Below are positions 61,761 through 64,000 of a stretch of 64,000 nt of DNA, piece after piece (positions within the stretch are counted from its first letter, which is position 1; every line of letters starts with the position of its first letter). The translations under genes and the position numbers were made by a program. Under the pieces are notes generated by a model. It saw only the letters and a program-made list of their open reading frames with translations. It did no database searches and was not told the DNA's origin. Source of the stretch: Ophiodon elongatus (Eukaryota > Chordata > Actinopteri > Perciformes > Hexagrammidae); contig JACSYO010001618.1 in NCBI GenBank assembly GCA_016806645.1, forward strand, positions 1,446,501 through 1,510,500. Reading direction: 5' to 3'.

Positions 61761-63114
61761 TTATAATCTTCTTAGCCAGCTGTCATCCAAAAGGGAATAC
61801 CCTTGTGGAACATCCCAAATGAGCAGTCTTAATGCAGACTTTAACTCCCACATCGAGATAAATTATTAGGGTCTCACTGGGAGATTAGACTCTCGCAGGG
61901 TTTAACCGTTAAAGTTTGAGTTGGGAAAATGAGTAAGGATTAAACCAGTGTTAATATTAAAAGAAAATCTACAACTGCCTTTGGGAATGAGAAACGTCTG
62001 ACTGAAAACTGGGATGGTGATTCATTTCTCCCGTATTTCAAGTTTGTTGTAAAGCTGTCAAGTAACACCTTGTTGTGATAGCTTGGTGTCAAAGCAGCTT
62101 CATTTTAATGTCAAGTGGAATCATATGCAATGTCATGGCTTATGTTGTTGTTATGGATGCTTGCAATTCTGGACCGAATCAAAAACGTTTAAGACATTTT
62201 TATATTCTCCCATTCGTTTGATAATATTATTTTCCTTAGTTCTTGTCCCATACAGTCCCGATTTCTCTCACGTCTCACTTCCTTTGCTACCCCCCTGTGC
62301 TCATCTGCCCAAATCTTTCCCTTCCATCTTTTGTTCTTTTTGTCTCCATCCGCCATGCTGTAGGCTGTGCGGTGCTGATACAGTGCAACAGAAAAGCCAC
62401 ACCACTGAGAGGGAAGGAAAGAACGCCCAGATGGTGAACCAATGAGGGGGTGAGCTAACCTTCTAATGATATGAAACAAAATGTAACATTTTTAATCCCA
62501 ACTGGCTGATTGGCCTGCAGGCTGTAGCACCTCAGATGTGCAAAAAGCCTCCCGTTAGCCTGCAGCTCTCACACGAGGGGAATTCAAAATGCCACAATGA
62601 TGAGAGCTCGTGGAGCTGCGCTTGTGGCCCTGGCCCCACCTGATGGTGAGACTGTGTGCAGTGGAGCTTGTAATTACAGAAGGAGGTGGTAGTAATAGAG
62701 AGTAGAGTACAGGCAAACACACAGGCAGACAGCTGGCCCCCTGTCAGTTTCACCGCACAGACATAGGGGACAAAAGTGATGTTGTGAAACTGTAGAGCAG
62801 ATTATTGCTCATGTGAGAAAGACAAAATGGTGATGCAGATGATGATGACAGTGATAATGATGACGGATAAATTGTATAATGCAGGCATATTTACAGAGCC
62901 TTATGTTGCCTCTCACTTTCAGTATTTCTATGAGGCTTTGCATACATGCTGAGGCTCTTTATGTGGGACATAAATAATATTACTATGAATAACACTATCC
63001 CAAGTATACCTCTTAGAAAACTGCCACAAGCAGGATTTGAGTCTATGTGAAGTATTTGTATAATGATAAACTGGAATGACTTCTTGTGGATTAATATACA
63101 TAGCTATGAGGAGA
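61761..63114. other. Intergenic upstream of slc6a1, no gene recognised
   Basis: Unique-looking sequence with a pyrimidine-rich patch at about 62240-62340. Open frames have no recognisable domain. Confidence 0.45.
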
Positions 63115-63615
63115 GTCTAAAACCAAACCAGCAGGCAACATGCTCACAATAAATATGATAACATGCTGCGTGTAGATATAATCTTTACTATATTCACCAT
63201 CTTAGTTTACAATGCTATAATTTGCTAATTGCAATAAACACAAAGTACAGAATGCCATTAATTTTTCAGGTATTCGGTCATAAACCAAAGTATTAAGGGA
63301 TCACCAAAGTGTTTACATTTAATCCTGAGAGAGGCATTCAAATGTGTACGAAATTTCGTGGTAATCCATGTAATAGTTGTTGAGACATTTCACTCAAAAC
63401 CACGATTGTCAACCTCATGGCGGCGCTAGAGGAAGAATCAGGGGATCCCCAAAGTCATAATAATTCATCCTCTGGGGACCATGGATGTGTGTACCAAATT
63501 TCATGGCAATCCATGCATAGAATTGTTGATATGTTTCTGTTTAGACCAAAGTAGTTGACTGACTGACCAACATTGCTAGGCCCATAGCCACGACACGGCC
63601 ATAGCTAAAAATTAA
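63115..63615 (+). repeat. Dispersed teleost repeat, best-preserved copy
   Basis: Contains in order ACATGCTCACAAT, CACCATCTTAGTTTA, CAGGTATTCGGTCATAAACC, GTTGTTGAGACATTTCACTC, TCATGGCGGCGCTAGAGG and CAAATTTCATGGCAATCCAT. Four other copies lie in reverse orientation at 22.8, 23.9, 37.9 and 40.4 kb. I recognise the wording as a common percomorph non-autonomous element. Its class is not determined. Confidence 0.75.
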
Positions 63616-64000
63616 AACGATCTAAAAAACAGACCTACACTGTTGTACAAACACACAAATAAAATGTTCTTGAAAAGGTGACATTCAAGAACAGTAAATA
63701 AAAGCATATGATTGAAATATGAATCCATACTTTACTTGGGATAGTGGTTTTAACTTTTTTGCTACTTGGCAGCACATTGACCTCTTCACATTGACTGCAT
63801 GAATCGTCTGCCGTCACTTTCCAAGTCAGTTTCAGTGTTTGCCAAATAAAGTGTGTTTTAGCATCTCAAATAGCTAGTTTGAACTAACATTTTTTTTTTA
63901 ACGTTGTATGTTGGCTTAGCACTCCAGAGCTTATGGAAATCAATGAGCATGTTTGGGCATATGAAAGAGAGATAAAGACTGAGAGGTAAACAGAACAACA
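63616..64000. other. Intergenic, window edge
   Basis: No gene recognised. AT-rich with a poly-T run at about 63891-63899. Confidence 0.45.

Noticed and set aside
62083..62445. 120-codon plus-strand open frame upstream of slc6a1
   Set aside because: No recognisable domain. The second half is a pyrimidine-rich stretch giving Ser/Pro/Leu.

Overview
This is a vertebrate nuclear genomic window, almost certainly from a ray-finned fish and probably a percomorph-type teleost. The evidence is spliced genes with GT-AG introns that are mostly short, very abundant dinucleotide microsatellites, and several dispersed repeats whose wording I recognise as common in teleost genomes. There are no bacterial features and no CRISPR array. 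I recognise two protein-coding genes, both on the minus strand.

The first gene (about 1.8-3.95 kb, possibly with a non-coding first exon near 6.7-6.96 kb) is the histamine H1 receptor, hrh1. Its whole reading frame is one exon, and the class A GPCR landmarks and H1-specific ligand contacts are intact.

The second gene (about 44.9-61.25 kb) is slc6a1, the sodium- and chloride-dependent GABA transporter GAT-1. I placed all 14 coding exons by splice sites and phase. Together they give an uninterrupted 604-residue protein, close to the mammalian length of 599, with the substrate, Na+ and Cl- residues conserved and a C-terminal PDZ-type ligand. A non-coding first exon with a TATA box and a widely spaced REST/NRSF-like element is inferred at 60.87-61.28 kb.

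The order (slc6a1, then hrh1 downstream in the same orientation) matches the SLC6A1-HRH1 neighbourhood on human 3p25, so the window shows conserved vertebrate synteny. The two genes do not form a pathway, but both act in neural signalling: one clears GABA from synapses and the other transduces histamine.

Between them lie about 38 kb (7-44.9 kb) in which I find no convincing protein-coding gene. It holds microsatellites, old transposon fragments, two perfect hairpins, a G-rich quadruplex-prone tract and some non-repetitive blocks that are candidate regulatory elements. The slc6a1 introns carry an LTR-like promoter/polyadenylation unit in antisense orientation (52.08-52.57 kb), a tetranucleotide GATA repeat inside a 228-bp intron, and other dispersed repeats. 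Upstream of slc6a1 is a short unidentified membrane-like open frame (61.60-61.76 kb) and a well-preserved dispersed repeat (63.1-63.6 kb). Most other open frames in the window are low-complexity or antisense shadows.
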